From assembly GCF_009909195.1 (NCBI RefSeq), contig NZ_JAAAMU010000009.1, forward strand, positions 124,001-188,000: a DNA stretch of 64,000 bases. The letters run 5' to 3'. Of this stretch, positions 53,398-62,350 are shown one piece after another. How positions within the stretch are numbered: position 1 is the stretch's first letter; every line of letters begins with the position of its first letter. The position numbers and the translations under genes were made by a program. The notes beneath the pieces were generated by a model, which saw nothing but the letters and a program-made list of their open reading frames with translations, did no database searches and had not been told where the DNA came from. This DNA is from Paenibacillus sacheonensis. GTDB lineage: Bacteria; Bacillota; Bacilli; Paenibacillales; Paenibacillaceae.

Positions 53398-53805
53398 CTA
53401 TTCGTTGGATGCCGTATGCTTCACGATCTGCCAGCTGACGCCGAACTTGTCCTGCACTTCGCCGTAATACGCGCCCCATGGCTGCAAAGCCAGCGGATAC
53501 TTCACTTCGCCGCCGTCGCTCAGCGCGGCGAACGCATCGCGAGCCTCCGATTCGTCGTCGTACGTCAGCGTTAACGAGATGCTGCGCGTATAGCCGCCCG
53601 GCGGAAAGTCGGAGAAGAACAGCATATTGCCGCCTGCCACCGTCATCGCCAGATGCATCACTTTGTCCCCCATCTCTTCCGGCGTCCCCGGCATCTGCCC
53701 GAACGTCATCGTGGACAGAATCTCCCCGCCAAGCGCTTGCGCATAGAACCCTGCTTGCTCTCTAGCATTCTCCGACATCACGTACGCCGTTAATTGCGCT
53801 CCCAT
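53398..53805 (-). CDS. PhnB-like VOC protein, ECF-regulated
   Basis: 135 residues from the ATG at 53805, which has AGAGG nine bases upstream; an ATG at 53814 is too close to that site. PhnB/VOC pattern: AREQAGFYAQALGGEI, MHLAMTVAGGNMLFFSD and WGAYYGEVQDKFGVSWQIV. Its promoter (53866-53893) is nearly identical in boxes and spacing to those of the two DGPF genes, so it belongs to the ECF42 regulon. Enzymatic role unknown. Confidence 0.88.
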   Translation of the reverse strand: MGAQLTAYVMSENAREQAGFYAQALGGEILSTMTFGQMPGTPEEMGDKVMHLAMTVAGGNMLFFSDFPPGGYTRSISLTLTYDDESEARDAFAALSDGGEVKYPLALQPWGAYYGEVQDKFGVSWQIVKHTASNE

Positions 53806-53865
53806 GTTCAACATCCTCTCTCGTTTTGATTTCGTCTTGGTTCGTTTTCGTTGGTTCTACTCTTA

Positions 53866-53893
53866 CGACGAACGGCGCGATCGCAGATCGACA
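53866..53893 (-). promoter_or_regulatory. ECF42-type promoter C (PhnB-DUF1801)
   Basis: TGTCGA (53888-53893), 15 bp, TTCGTCG (53866-53872). Start codon 60 bp downstream. Confidence 0.75.
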
Positions 53894-53910
53894 GATCCCG
53901 GAAAAAAGTT

Positions 53911-54345
53911 TTATTTCTTTCTGAACCTCTCGATTCCATCCGCAAGATCGGTCGTGAAGACCTGCGACCGCAAGACTCGCAGCGCGAATTCGTCCTCGGC
54001 TGCCTCTCGGACCTCGATGACGCGCGCGCCGCAGCCGCTCGGATTCGGCATGCGCAAAGCCCAAGCTATCGCTTCGTCCACCGTACGGACGTCGATCAGC
54101 ACGCAGCGCGCGACCGGTTCCGTCTCCCGGGCGAAGGGCCCTGCCGTCACTTCCGGCGGACCGCCGGAAGCCGGGTACGAGATCTTCACGCCGCTGGCGC
54201 TCGGCAGCAGCCGCTCATCCGCGAGCAGCACGCCGGCGCCGGAGATCGCTTCGCGATAGGACATCCACGCGGAGTCGTAGTCGTCCCCCCGCTCGATGCC
54301 GGCTTCGGAGTGTCCCGTCGCTTTGACCAACAACATAAACCTCAT
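53911..54345 (-). CDS. YCII-related DGPF-family protein 1
   Basis: 144 residues. Typical start MRFMLLVKAT, AGPF at 68-71 in place of DGPF, and AIAWALRMPNPSGCGARVIEVR. DGPF proteins are encoded with ECF42 sigma factors; their biochemical role is not settled. GGAGG lies seven bases before the ATG. It has its own ECF42-type promoter about 100 bp upstream. Paralogous to the gene at 55998. Confidence 0.9.
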   Translation of the reverse strand: MRFMLLVKATGHSEAGIERGDDYDSAWMSYREAISGAGVLLADERLLPSASGVKISYPASGGPPEVTAGPFARETEPVARCVLIDVRTVDEAIAWALRMPNPSGCGARVIEVREAAEDEFALRVLRSQVFTTDLADGIERFRKK

Positions 54346-54444
54346 GGCAATTCCTCCATTTCTCGATCGGACCGGTCAATCGGATCGGCAGTCATTCGGC
54401 AGCCATGGCTGCCTGGCCGCCTATTCATTGCCCATCTGACTCTT

Positions 54445-54472
54445 CGACGAACGGGAAAGGACGAAATCGACA
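54445..54472 (-). promoter_or_regulatory. ECF42-type promoter A (DGPF gene 1)
   Basis: TGTCGA (54467-54472), 15 bp, TTCGTCG (54445-54451). About 100-base leader to the start codon. Confidence 0.75.
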
Positions 54473-54526
54473 TGGTCGAGAGAAATTCTTGCTTGGCGAA
54501 TGCACCGGCATTGTACAAAGCAAGCT

Positions 54527-54650
54527 GTGCAGGATGGCGTATGCGCATGTGCAGGATGGCGTATGCGCATGTGCAGGATGGCGTATGCGCATGTGCAGGA
54601 TGGCGTATGCGCATGTGCAGGATGGCGTATGCGCATGTGCAGGATGGCTG
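54527..54650. repeat. 22-bp direct tandem repeat array
   Basis: Five exact head-to-tail copies of a 22-bp unit beginning GTGCAGGATGGCGTATGCGC (54527-54636) and a partial sixth that then diverges into palindromic GCATGC-rich sequence (to ~54672). It sits between the ECF sigma gene stop and promoter A. Since 22 is not a multiple of three, all frames stay open through it, giving spurious open frames on both strands. Confidence 0.9.
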
Positions 54651-54735
54651 CATGCGGCATGTGGCGCATGCAGCCACCTAGGCGTCACATCATCACCCGA
54701 ACCGAGACTACCGCCCTCGCGGTATCGCGCCATGC

Positions 54736-55995
54736 TCACCCGCCGCACTCGGCGGCACGCTTCAGCAGGAGTGCCTGCTCGCGCTCGTTGCGCGTCAAGG
54801 AAGCGGCGCGCTCGAATTCGGCGCGCGCTTCCGAGCTTCGGCCCAGCTTGACGAGAAAATCGCCGCGCACGCTCGGAAGCAGGTAATAGTCCCGCAAGGA
54901 CGGCTCGGCGCTCAGCGCATCGACAAGCTGCAGGCCGAACGACGGACCGAAGGCCATGGCGACAGCCACGGCGCGATTCAATTCGACGACGGGCGACGGC
55001 GCCGCGCGGGACAGTGCTTCATACAGCGCGGCGATGCGCACCCAGTCGGTCTCGTCCGCCGTTCTTGCCTGCGCGTGGCAGGCCGCGATCGCGGCTTGCA
55101 GCGCATACGGACCGAGCGGACGGCCCAGCTTGCGGGCCCGCTCCAGCGCAGCCAAGCCGCGGCGGATCAGCAGGTGATCCCAGCGCGCCCGATTCTGATC
55201 GAGCAGCAGCACGGGATCCCCAGCCGCATCGACCCGTGTCTTGAACCGCGACGATTGGATCTCCATCAGCGCCACCAGTCCGTGCGCCTCGGACTCCCCC
55301 GGAGCGATCTCCGCCAGCATGCGCCCCAGCCGCAGCGCTTCCTGGCAGAGCAGCGGACGGATCCACTGGCCGCCCGAGGTGGCCGAATACCCTTCGTTGA
55401 ACATGAGATAGATGACTTCGAGCACGGCCGACAGCCGCTCCCGAAGCGCTTCGCCTTCCGGCACCTCCAGCGGCACCTGCGCGGCGCTTAACGTCCGCTT
55501 CGCCCGTACGATTCGCTGCGCGATCGTTGACTCCGCGACCAGGAACGCCTTCGCGATCTCGTCCGTCGCGAGTCCCCCGAGCAGGCGCAGCGTGAGCGCG
55601 ACGCGCGCTTCCCGCGAGAGAATCGGGTGGCAGGTCGCGAAGATCAAGCGCAGCAGGTCGTCGCCGATCTGCCCGTCCTCCATGACCTGCTCCAGATCAT
55701 CCTCGGCGTACGTCGGCGCCGTTCGGCCGAGCTCTTCATATTTGCGGACTTGCGTCTTGCTTCTGCGCAGCAGATCGATCGCGCGCCGCTTGGCCGTCGT
55801 CATCAGCCAGGCGCCGGGCTTGTCCGGAATGCCGCTGACGGGCCAGCGCTCCAGCGCGATGACGAGCGCGTCTTGGGCGAGATCCTCGGCCATGCCGACG
55901 TCGCGGACCATTCTTGCCAGCCCGGCGATCAGCTTGGCCGACTCGATCCGCCAGATCGCCTCGACCGTGCGGTGCGCATCAATCGCCTGCGCCAT
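54736..55995 (-). CDS. ECF sigma factor, ECF42 group, with C-terminal TPR-like extension
   Basis: 419 residues, about twice a minimal ECF sigma. Sigma-2 (~10-80: DVGMAEDLAQDALVIALERWP, PGAWLMTTAKRRAIDLLRR) and sigma-4 (~115-170: RVALTLRLLGGLATDEIAKAFLVAESTIAQRIVRAKR) precede a helical ~240-residue extension (VIYLMFNEGYSAT, then TPR-like helices to the end). This layout is characteristic of ECF42, which is linked to DGPF proteins and has no cognate anti-sigma factor. The start lies 2 bp after the DGPF gene 2 stop, so the two are one operon. Promoter B upstream implies autoregulation. Confidence 0.93.
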   Translation of the reverse strand: MAQAIDAHRTVEAIWRIESAKLIAGLARMVRDVGMAEDLAQDALVIALERWPVSGIPDKPGAWLMTTAKRRAIDLLRRSKTQVRKYEELGRTAPTYAEDDLEQVMEDGQIGDDLLRLIFATCHPILSREARVALTLRLLGGLATDEIAKAFLVAESTIAQRIVRAKRTLSAAQVPLEVPEGEALRERLSAVLEVIYLMFNEGYSATSGGQWIRPLLCQEALRLGRMLAEIAPGESEAHGLVALMEIQSSRFKTRVDAAGDPVLLLDQNRARWDHLLIRRGLAALERARKLGRPLGPYALQAAIAACHAQARTADETDWVRIAALYEALSRAAPSPVVELNRAVAVAMAFGPSFGLQLVDALSAEPSLRDYYLLPSVRGDFLVKLGRSSEARAEFERAASLTRNEREQALLLKRAAECGG

Positions 55996-55997
55996 GC

Positions 55998-56426
55998 TTA
56001 TTTATCCCTGCCGAGCTGCTCGCGAATCGCGTTCTCCCGGGCCTGAAGCTCCGGATCGGCCGTGATTTCCGCGAAGTCGAATATTTGGCGGAGCTCGATC
56101 TCCCCTTCGCCGAAGCCATGCGGATCCGGCATGCGCAAAGCCCATTCGATCGCCTCTTCGCGCGATTTCACCTCGATCATCGTAAAGCCGGCGATGATTT
56201 CCTTCGTTTCCGCGAACGGACCGTCGATCACCTTGGGCTTTCCGCCCGGCTCGGGGTACGAGATTCTTATCGCGTCCGAGCTCGGATGCAGGCCGTCCGC
56301 CGCCACCAGCACGCCGGCCTTCGACAGTTCCTCATTGTACCGCGTCATCGCTTCCACCAGTTCCTGCGTCGGCATAACGCCCGCCTCGGAATCCTTTGTC
56401 GCTTTCACGACCATCATGAATCGCAT
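55998..56426 (-). CDS. YCII-related DGPF-family protein 2
   Basis: 142 residues. MRFMMVVKAT start, intact DGPF at 68-71 (VIDGPFAETKEIIAGF) and AIEWALRMPDPHGFGEGEIELR. Colinear with DGPF protein 1. AGGAGG lies eight bases before the ATG. First gene of the DGPF-sigma operon, driven by promoter B. Confidence 0.93.
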   Translation of the reverse strand: MRFMMVVKATKDSEAGVMPTQELVEAMTRYNEELSKAGVLVAADGLHPSSDAIRISYPEPGGKPKVIDGPFAETKEIIAGFTMIEVKSREEAIEWALRMPDPHGFGEGEIELRQIFDFAEITADPELQARENAIREQLGRDK

Positions 56427-56484
56427 CGTTCTTTTCCTCCTGATTTCGGTAGTGAGCCTCTAACTCCGACAGCTCCCATAAGGA

Positions 56485-56512
56485 CGACGAACAAAGCGGC
56501 GCAATATCGACA
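56485..56512 (-). promoter_or_regulatory. ECF42-type promoter B (DGPF gene 2 and sigma gene)
   Basis: TGTCGA (56507-56512), 15 bp, TTCGTCG (56485-56491), 58 bp from the start codon. The gap 56427-56875 otherwise holds only the MATE terminator. Confidence 0.75.
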
Positions 56513-56694
56513 ATATCCGGCGATGGTTTGCACATACGCAACCCTAAGGCTGTTCGCACGGCATTCGTCGTGTGATCGACCGGCCTTCCGCCCTGTAAAG
56601 ATATAGCAATTATAATATGGACGGACCCAATGAATCTACGGTTTCCCCTGCAAACCAGGCGGTTGGTCAAGGGAGCGGATACCGTGCCGTGACG

Positions 56695-56738
56695 AAAAAT
56701 AAAAAGACAGTTTCGGGAACCCATCACCCAAAACTGCC
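56695..56738 (-). terminator. Terminator of the second MATE gene
   Basis: GACAGTTTCGGG (56706-56717) with CCCAAAACTGCC (56727-56738, two G-U), then TTTTTATTTTT on the minus strand. It lies ~138 bp after the stop codon. Confidence 0.8.
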
Positions 56739-56875
56739 GCTGTTCGTTTCTATTTATTTGACTGTTCGCTATTCGTGCATTTGTGTATTCGTCATGTTCG
56801 CCTACTCATTCGGCTATTCGTTCGGCCCATTACTTCGTGCCGAGTGCCGCGCCAACGTCCGACGATCATGACGGA

Positions 56876-58285
56876 CTACGCGCTGATGACCGTCTCGATC
56901 GGCTCCCGCACGACGATGGCGGGCTCCACGAACGATTTTCTCGCCCAGACGCCGCTCTTCCAGCGCGCCAGCATGATCAGGCCCCGGAGCCATTCGTCGA
57001 CGGTGAAGGCGATCCATACGCCCGGCAAGCCCCAGCCCAGATGCACGCCGAGGAAGTAAGCCAGCGGCACGCAGACGCCCCACATCGAGAATACGCCCAT
57101 GAGCACCGGGAATTTCGCATCGCCTGCCGCCCGAAGCGAATTGATGACGACGATATTGAAGACGCGCCCCGGCTCCAGGATGAGCGAGATGAGGAAGATG
57201 CCCGCCCCCATCCCGATGATCTTCGGATCGTCGGTAAACAAGCCGACGAGCTGGAAGCGGAACAAGGTGGTGATTCCGACGATGACAGCCGTCAGGATGA
57301 TGCTGATGCGCAGACTCCGCAGCAGCCGATGATACGCCGCCTTCTTCTCGCCCGCGCCGACCATATGACCCACCATGATCTCCGTCGCCATGCCGATCGA
57401 CGTGGACATCGCCATGAAATACATGCTGATATTGTACACGTAGATATGCGCGCTCAGCGCCTGCTGTCCGATGATATTGACGAACACCATGATCATCATG
57501 TATTGGGACTGCCAAGCGATATGCTCGCCTGCGGCCGGCAGCCCGACCCCCAGAATCGTACGCATATGCCGTTTGTCGAACGATACGTAATCCTTGAGCC
57601 GAATCGGGCTCGGTATCCGGCGGTACATGAGCGCGATCAGCACGATTATGCCGATGATCCGGCTGCCGATGGTCGATACGGCCGCTCCCGTCACGCCCCA
57701 TTCCGGCGCGCCGAAATGCCCGAAGATCAGCATGTAATTTCCTGCCACGTGGAGCAGGTTGACGCCGAGCGTGACGAACATGACGTCACGCGTCCTGCCG
57801 TTCGCGCGGAGAATCGAAGATACCGCATAGGATATCGCTTCGACCCAGATGAACCCGCCGATGAGCTTCAAATACTTGTTCGCGATCGCGATTTGGGCCG
57901 GGTCCAGGTTGAGCAGCTCCAGCAGCTGCTTGCTGAACGCCACGATCAGGAGGCTGATGAAGAGGCCGAAGACGACGTTCAGCGTAATCGCCAATGCGGA
58001 GATCCGGCTGGCCGTCTCCTTCTTCCCCGCGCCCAAATGCTGCGTAACCGCCACGCTCGTGCCGATCGCGACGAAACCGAACATTAAAATGCAGAACACG
58101 ATCAATTCATTGGCCAACCCGACGGCACCGGCCACGTTATCGGATATGCGGCTTAGCATGAACACGTCCGCTGTGCCCAGCAGCATCCGCAGAATGGAGT
58201 CGATCAGGATCGGCCACGTAAGCGCGAATAAACTTAATTTTTTCCAGGTTGGCATCGCTTCTCCCGGCAGTTCCCCCAGCTTCAT
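56876..58285 (-). CDS. MATE-family efflux transporter
   Basis: 469 residues from the ATG at 58285 (AAGGAG 12 bases upstream; an in-frame GTG at 58321 is less likely). Twelve hydrophobic segments with MATE landmarks LTWPILIDSILRMLLGTADVFMLSRISD, SSILRANGRTRDVMFVTLG, and the mirrored NSLRAAGDAKFPVLMG. Exports cationic drugs or metabolites. Only distantly similar to the MATE protein at 50240, so not a recent duplication. Confidence 0.92.
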   Translation of the reverse strand: MKLGELPGEAMPTWKKLSLFALTWPILIDSILRMLLGTADVFMLSRISDNVAGAVGLANELIVFCILMFGFVAIGTSVAVTQHLGAGKKETASRISALAITLNVVFGLFISLLIVAFSKQLLELLNLDPAQIAIANKYLKLIGGFIWVEAISYAVSSILRANGRTRDVMFVTLGVNLLHVAGNYMLIFGHFGAPEWGVTGAAVSTIGSRIIGIIVLIALMYRRIPSPIRLKDYVSFDKRHMRTILGVGLPAAGEHIAWQSQYMMIMVFVNIIGQQALSAHIYVYNISMYFMAMSTSIGMATEIMVGHMVGAGEKKAAYHRLLRSLRISIILTAVIVGITTLFRFQLVGLFTDDPKIIGMGAGIFLISLILEPGRVFNIVVINSLRAAGDAKFPVLMGVFSMWGVCVPLAYFLGVHLGWGLPGVWIAFTVDEWLRGLIMLARWKSGVWARKSFVEPAIVVREPIETVISA

Positions 58286-58467
58286 AAAAAGGTCAATCTC
58301 CTTCGTTCTCGTGATGAACACTGACGTTTGCGCATTTCTTGCCTTCGATCATTATGCCATATCGCACTCTTCTCCGCTTGTCCAATATTTATGTCTTTTT
58401 GGGCATATGATTGATGACAGGGGAACCTTTCTGTTACCATGATTAACGTAAAGGAGCGATTTACCCG

Positions 58468-58998
58468 ATGACGAAGAAAGCAAAAGTGGGCCGCAACGCC
58501 CCCTGTCCCTGCGGCAGCGGTATGAAATACAAGAAGTGCTGCCTCCCTCAAGACGAAGCAGCCCGCATGGCAAACGTCAGCGTTTTGACTGCGGCAGGCG
58601 CCGAGACGCGCACGGAGGCTGACCTATACGGCGCCGTGCCGGAAACGATCGAAGACATGTACGGGGCCATCGAACGAATGTCCTGGTCCAATTCCCAATA
58701 TGGCATTATGGCTAGAACTTTGGTTCAGCACCTCTCCGAACGCTTTACGTGGGACGAGATCAACGCGACGATTCTTCTCTGGTTCGCTTATTCGCGCGAG
58801 CAGGAGCCCGTCGTGCCGAAGCCCGGCGTCGTGTTCGCCGCGCTGGAATACAGCCTCGCTCAGCTGACGGGGCGCAGCGAAGTCACCAAAGCAGAAGTCG
58901 CGAAGCGCTACGAGGTATCCGCGGGCAGCGTGTCCAAGCGGATCGCCGACCTATCGCCTTTCGTGGAGCGTGCCATAGCCGCCTTGAACGGCGAGTAA
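58468..58998 (+). CDS. SEC-C zinc-binding motif protein with helical C-terminus
   Basis: 176 residues. The N-terminus carries a complete SEC-C motif ([18 protein letters not shown], residues 8-25), the zinc-binding tail known from SecA. The C-terminal ~110 residues are helical and end in a helix-turn-helix-like stretch ([19 protein letters not shown]). The combination suggests a nucleic-acid- or ribosome-associated protein, but no function can be assigned. AAAGGAG lies 11 bases before the ATG. Confidence 0.85.
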   Translation: MTKKAKVGRNAPCPCGSGMKYKKCCLPQDEAARMANVSVLTAAGAETRTEADLYGAVPETIEDMYGAIERMSWSNSQYGIMARTLVQHLSERFTWDEINATILLWFAYSREQEPVVPKPGVVFAALEYSLAQLTGRSEVTKAEVAKRYEVSAGSVSKRIADLSPFVERAIAALNGE

Positions 58999-59051
58999 CG
59001 AACGCGCAGGCACGGCAGCTGCCGGAATCACTCAAGCTACTTTCATGAATA

Positions 59052-59090
59052 GGGGCTCTTCGGCATGGTTGCCGGAAGCCCCATTTTTTA
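59052..59090 (+). terminator. Terminator after the SEC-C gene
   Basis: GGGGCTCTTCGGCA (59052-59065) pairs with TGCCGGAAGCCCC (59070-59082; one bulge), then ATTTTTTATT. Confidence 0.88.
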
Positions 59091-59099
59091 TTGACGGTC

Positions 59100-59358
59100 C
59101 GGGTGCCTCGGACTGGACTTGGCTGCATCCGAACCTATCTGCTGGTCGTGCCGACCAAGTAGATCCCTTTTCTCCTACCCCGCGGACGAAGCCGAATTCC
59201 TGCTCTCGAAGATCCGATTTCTCGGATTGCGCGTGAAAGTGATCCGGGGCGACTATTTGAAGCGCCGCATGGCGGAAGCCGCGTCCAAGGCGCTGGCCCG
59301 TTACGCGGAAGATGCTCAAGGGTCGCCCGGCATCATGCCTCCGGCCGCATCCACCTGA
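59100..59358 (+). pseudogene. Coding remnant, unknown family
   Basis: Two adjacent frames read like parts of one protein: RTGLGCIRTYLLVVPTK ends at a TAG near 59158, and one frame over FSYPADEAEFLLSKIRFLGL, RVKVIRGDYLKRRM and AEAASKALARYAED run to a stop at 59358. No start codon with a ribosome binding site was found. Family not recognised. It lies in the otherwise empty gap 58999-59591. Confidence 0.35.
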
Positions 59359-59436
59359 GAGCGCGACCAGGAGGAAAGGCTTACAAGTTCCGGCTGGCTG
59401 AGGATGTAGCAGTCGTTAACCGCGCTGCCGCAGCGC

Positions 59437-59480
59437 GCCGAAGAGCCCGCGCCCGGATATCCGGATGCGGGCTCTTCGGC
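59437..59480. repeat. Perfect 14-bp inverted repeat with inner palindrome
   Basis: GCCGAAGAGCCCGC (59437-59450) and its complement (59467-59480) surround CCGGATATCCGG. No T run on either side. The right arm shares GGGCTCTTCGGCATG, with one mismatch at most, with the terminator at 59052. Confidence 0.7.
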
Positions 59481-59591
59481 ATGCCTCCGCGACCCTGCCT
59501 AATTTCTACTCCTCCAGCTATAGACCCCCGCATACCGCAAAGAAAGTCACCGGCAACCGTAATACCGCAAATGTCGGCCCGTACCCTGCCC

Positions 59592-60434
59592 TCACACGTT
59601 CTTCGGCAGTACGCTCCGGTATTGCCGGCGCAGCCGGTGCAGCTCCTCGCCGTTGTGCAGCGCCTGCGCTTCCCGCTGCTTTCCGACCGCGGCGAAGAGC
59701 GCCTCGATGACGGCGACCGGCGCGACCATGGAGTGGAATTCCCATAATTCGCCCCGGGCCGTATAGAGGCATACGTCCGCTTGGCCCAGCATGCCGCTGA
59801 CCGCAAGATCGGTAATCAACAAGCTCCTGCAGCCGCGCTCCTTCGCGAACTCGAGCAGTACCGCCATCTCCGGGGATTCGGATACGAAACCGAAGATGAC
59901 GATCGCGTCTTCCCCGCGGACATGGATGAGCTGATCGAACAGCTCATGTCCGCCGCGAGTCAGCCGGCGGCAGGGCACGCCGAAGCGAGTCAAGCGAAAA
60001 TCCATGAGCGCGGCGAGGCCCTCGGCGGAGCCCGGACCATAGATATGAACGGTCCCCGCCGTCCCCAGCAGTCCGGCAGCCGCTTCGAAGCCGGCCTGCT
60101 CCAGCCTCTCCGCCGTCTGACGGAGGTAATCGGCCGACGCCATGACATGCGACGCGGCAGCCGTACCGTCCGTCACCTTCTCGAAAGCGGACTGCAGCTT
60201 GCGCGACGGCGACAGCAGCACCTCGTCCTTCACCCGCTGCTTGAACTCCTTTAGATTCTTCGCCCCGACCACCGCCCAGAAGCGCGACACGGTCGAGATG
60301 CTGACCTGGCACGCTTGCGCCAGATCTTCTTCGACCATGAAGACGATATCGTCCATATGCTTGCTGATATAATCGGCGATCCGCTGATGGCCCTTCGTAA
60401 GGGTTCGGCCGTCCCAAAGCGATTCCGCGTGCAT
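59592..60434 (-). CDS. MurR/RpiR-family transcriptional regulator
   Basis: 280 residues. N-terminal HTH_6 domain (TKGHQRIADYISKHMDDIVFMVEEDLAQACQVSISTVSRF) and C-terminal SIS domain (~125-255: VHIYGPGSAEGLAALMDFRLTRFG, VIFGFVSESPEMAVLLEFAKERG), which binds phosphosugars or related phosphates. AAGGGGG lies just before the ATG. It follows the PHP and ABC genes on the same strand with a 19-bp gap, so it is likely the local regulator of that operon. Confidence 0.93.
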   Translation of the reverse strand: MHAESLWDGRTLTKGHQRIADYISKHMDDIVFMVEEDLAQACQVSISTVSRFWAVVGAKNLKEFKQRVKDEVLLSPSRKLQSAFEKVTDGTAAASHVMASADYLRQTAERLEQAGFEAAAGLLGTAGTVHIYGPGSAEGLAALMDFRLTRFGVPCRRLTRGGHELFDQLIHVRGEDAIVIFGFVSESPEMAVLLEFAKERGCRSLLITDLAVSGMLGQADVCLYTARGELWEFHSMVAPVAVIEALFAAVGKQREAQALHNGEELHRLRRQYRSVLPKNV

Positions 60435-60453
60435 TCCCGTTCCCCCTTGACGA

Positions 60454-61212
60454 TTAGACGACTTCCTTCTTGTGCTTGAGCAGCTTCTTCACCATATTCG
60501 CGGCGCGCACCTGCAGATGAAGCGATGGCGAAATCTCGCGCTTGTACGCACCCGAGCGGATGGCTTCCTTCAGTTCCGCGACGGTCTCGATGCGGCCGGC
60601 GAATGCGTTGTGCACGCAGCCGACCTGGAACATCTGATGCGCGTCGCTGCCCGCCACGACCGGAACGCCAAGCTCCGCGCCCAGCTGCAGCACTTTCGCG
60701 ATATTTTCCTGGATGCCGATCTGGTGCAGGTCCTTCCCGTTCAAGTCGAACGCATCGAAGCGGCGCAGCAGCTCATGATCGATATGGTAGAGATGGTTGG
60801 ATTCGCGGAACGGGTGGCCGCCGATGACCAGCATTCCGCGCGGCTCGCACAGTTCGAACAGCCGTGCCAGCCCGATGAAGCGATCAGGCGCCGTGTGGTC
60901 ATCCAGCGCCGCGCGAATCTCCAGCAGCTTATCCTTCGGCCCGCTGACGAGGATATGTCCGCCTTCGGCGACGTCGACTTCCATGCCCGTGAAGATTCGG
61001 AAGCCGTCGGCGTCGTAGTAGTGATTGTTGCACGGATACATCGTATCCAGCGTGCCGTATACGTCCTCGAACCGATGCGTATTGAAATGCTCCGTCAATG
61101 TGATGGCATCCAGGCCATTGGCCCGCGCCTCGCCGATCATGCTGTCGAAGTGCTCCCGCTCGAAGTTTGTTTTCTTGGACAGTTTAACGTGAAAGTGTAA
61201 GTCGATTTTCAT
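60454..61212 (-). CDS. PHP-domain phosphoesterase
   Basis: 252 residues. Metal-binding motifs of the PHP fold in order: DLHFHV (4-9), TLTEHFNTH, GMEVDV, GGHPFRESNH and GSDAHQ. Expected to be a cytoplasmic metal-dependent phosphoesterase. It overlaps the ABC ATPase gene by 29 bp, so import and hydrolysis are probably coupled: the ABC system may import a phosphate ester that this enzyme cleaves. That link is inference from gene order. Confidence 0.9.
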   Translation of the reverse strand: MKIDLHFHVKLSKKTNFEREHFDSMIGEARANGLDAITLTEHFNTHRFEDVYGTLDTMYPCNNHYYDADGFRIFTGMEVDVAEGGHILVSGPKDKLLEIRAALDDHTAPDRFIGLARLFELCEPRGMLVIGGHPFRESNHLYHIDHELLRRFDAFDLNGKDLHQIGIQENIAKVLQLGAELGVPVVAGSDAHQMFQVGCVHNAFAGRIETVAELKEAIRSGAYKREISPSLHLQVRAANMVKKLLKHKKEVV

Positions 61213-62350
61213 GATGCGATTCCTCCGATAGGTTCGATTGTGGAATTAGCTTCTCGAGCCTGGCGCCCGTCCGCTCGTCGTAAATATTCATGTGTTCCTT
61301 GCGCAGGTCGGCATAAAGCGCGGTCCCGGGCTCGTAATCCGCATCGCCCATGACGCGCGCGGCCATGGCCGCGGCTCCGGCGCGCAGCTGCACGAGCGTC
61401 TCCGAACCGGAGGGGAATATGGCCTCGACCGTGACCGGAAATAGGCCTGGCCCCTGCTGCTCGAACAAGCGGATCTCTTCCGGCTTGATCGTCACGACGA
61501 CCTTCTTGTCGTTCGCTTCAGGGCCGCAGCCCTCGAGGGGAATCGCGGTCACCGAAGTCTTCAAGCTTGCGCGTCCGCCATGGTGCGCGATGACGCCGTC
61601 CAAGCGATTCATATACAGGCCGGAATTACCGATAAAATCGGCCACCTGCAGCGTGGCCGGGTGCTTGTAGAGCTGCCGTGGCTTATCTGTCTGCACGATG
61701 CGGCCGCCGAAGAAAACCGCGACCCGCGTCGACAGCGACAACGCCTCCTGCTGGTCATGCGTGACATAAATGATCGTCGTATGCAGCTCTTGGTGCAGCC
61801 GCTTCAGCTCGGCGCGCATCTCCACCCGCAGCTTCGCGTCCAGGTTGGACAGCGGCTCGTCGAGCAGCAGAATCTCCGGCTGCGTGACGATGGCGCGCGC
61901 GATCGCTACGCGCTGCTGCTGTCCGCCCGACAGCTCGCCGGGATACCGGCCCGCGAGCTCCGGAATGCGCATGTTCTCGAGCGCCGCCTGAACGCTCCGC
62001 TTGATATCCGCTTTGCTCATTCGCCGCACCTGCAAACCGAATGCGACATTTTCGAATACCGTCATATGCGGCCACAGCGCATAACTTTGGAACACCAGAC
62101 CGAGGCCGCGCTTGGACGGTTCCATATGGTAAGCCCTCTCCCCGTTCGCGACTTCCCGGCCGCCGATGCGGATCGAACCGGCATCGGCCCGCTGCAGGCC
62201 CGCTATCGTACGCAGCAGCGTCGTCTTGCCGCAGCCGGAAGGACCGAGGAAGGTGATGAAATCCCCTTGCTCGATGACAAGATCAATGCCGTTAAGGACT
62301 TGCTTCTGCTGCAGGCGAACTTGGATATTGTTCAACTCGATTGCCGTCAT
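61184..62350 (-). CDS. ABC transporter ATP-binding protein (PotA/FbpC-like, TOBE domain)
   Basis: 388 residues from the ATG at 62350; an ATG three bases earlier is also possible but lies too close to AGGAGG. Walker A GPSGCGKTT, Q-loop VFQSYALWPHMTV, signature ELSGGQQQRVAIARAI, Walker B ILLLDEPLSNLD, and switch His in VTHDQQEA, then a C-terminal TOBE-type domain (~250-370). It energises import of a small anion or polyamine-like solute through the adjacent permease. Its start overlaps the permease stop (ATGA/TGATG). Confidence 0.95.
   Translation of the reverse strand: MTAIELNNIQVRLQQKQVLNGIDLVIEQGDFITFLGPSGCGKTTLLRTIAGLQRADAGSIRIGGREVANGERAYHMEPSKRGLGLVFQSYALWPHMTVFENVAFGLQVRRMSKADIKRSVQAALENMRIPELAGRYPGELSGGQQQRVAIARAIVTQPEILLLDEPLSNLDAKLRVEMRAELKRLHQELHTTIIYVTHDQQEALSLSTRVAVFFGGRIVQTDKPRQLYKHPATLQVADFIGNSGLYMNRLDGVIAHHGGRASLKTSVTAIPLEGCGPEANDKKVVVTIKPEEIRLFEQQGPGLFPVTVEAIFPSGSETLVQLRAGAAAMAARVMGDADYEPGTALYADLRKEHMNIYDERTGARLEKLIPQSNLSEESHHENRLTLSR

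Noticed and set aside
54527-54650. CRISPR array
   Set aside because: The 22-bp units abut without spacers and no cas genes are near.
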